The notes under the pieces: model-generated
What the model was told of the DNA's origin: nothing
Seen by the model: only the letters and a program-made list of their open reading frames with translations
The model's database searches: none
Made by a program: the position numbers and the translations under genes
In this document: positions 5,490-5,584 of the stretch, one piece after another
Position numbering within the stretch: position 1 is the stretch's first letter
How the letters are laid out: each line of letters begins with the position of its first letter
Source: CAYPUG01 sp964413905
GTDB taxonomy: Bacteria; Chloroflexota; Anaerolineae; JAADDB01
Assembly: GCA_964413905.1 (NCBI GenBank)
Contig: CAYPUG010000139.1
Coordinates: 1-5,584, forward strand
Direction: 5' to 3'
Length of the DNA stretch: 5,584 nt

Positions 5490-5584
5490 TTTGGCCGTTG
5501 AGGGCGATATTGAGAAGCAAGCCGTATCTTAAAACGTCCCGCTGACCAGGAAACGCCCCTGCAGGGCTTTGGAGTGCGGCGACC
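5490..5584. other. Gene-free right edge with palindromic GC-rich end
   Basis: No gene is evident. A 10-bp palindrome CCCTGCAGGG spans 5557-5566 and is followed by TTTGGAGTGCGGCGACC, which runs off the window. The GCGGCGACC end could be one arm of a larger palindrome whose partner lies outside. I recall similar GGAGTGCGGCGAC strings as dispersed repeats in some genomes, but this cannot be shown here. Confidence 0.3.

Overview
The window looks like a piece of a bacterial genome of moderate GC, most probably from Chloroflexota (Anaerolineae-like). The clues are indirect. The left-edge protein has a (TP)n linker between extracellular domains, and the secreted hydrolase ends in an FLPFV tail; both are habits I associate with exported Chloroflexota proteins. 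No rRNA, tRNA, CRISPR array or complete insertion sequence is visible.

Layout, left to right. (1) 3-974 (+) is the 3' part of a secreted protein with a CBM9-like domain, a TP linker and a DNRLRE-type beta-sandwich. (2) Running leftwards from about 4294 to 959 is a minus-strand cluster: an exported DUF6765-like putative metal-dependent protein (3155-4294), an exported alpha/beta-hydrolase (2059-3117), a short gene that appears broken by two one-base deletions (1711-2059), and a class I SAM-dependent methyltransferase (959-1714). The broken gene starts on the hydrolase stop (TAGTG) and ends on the methyltransferase start (GTGA), so the three look like a translationally coupled operon. The methyltransferase and the left-edge gene converge and overlap by 16 bp. 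(3) 4295-4702 has no gene. It holds a candidate extended -10 promoter for the cluster, a 20-unit 7-bp repeat array (4467-4606) and small inverted repeats. (4) 4703-5426 (-) is a two-gene toxin-antitoxin-type module: an AbrB/MazE-like antitoxin followed, with a 26 bp overlap, by a PIN-domain protein. A TGnTATACT promoter lies upstream. (5) 5490-5584 has no gene and ends in a GC-rich stretch that may be the edge of a dispersed palindromic repeat.

How the genes may work together: two of the cluster genes encode exported proteins (a probable esterase and a DUF6765-like protein), followed by a cytoplasmic methyltransferase. This suggests cell-surface or extracellular chemistry, but no pathway can be named from the sequence. 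The PIN/AbrB pair is a self-contained module. I found no convincing new defence or mobile system. The items most worth a second look are the coupled, frameshifted small gene and the heptad array.
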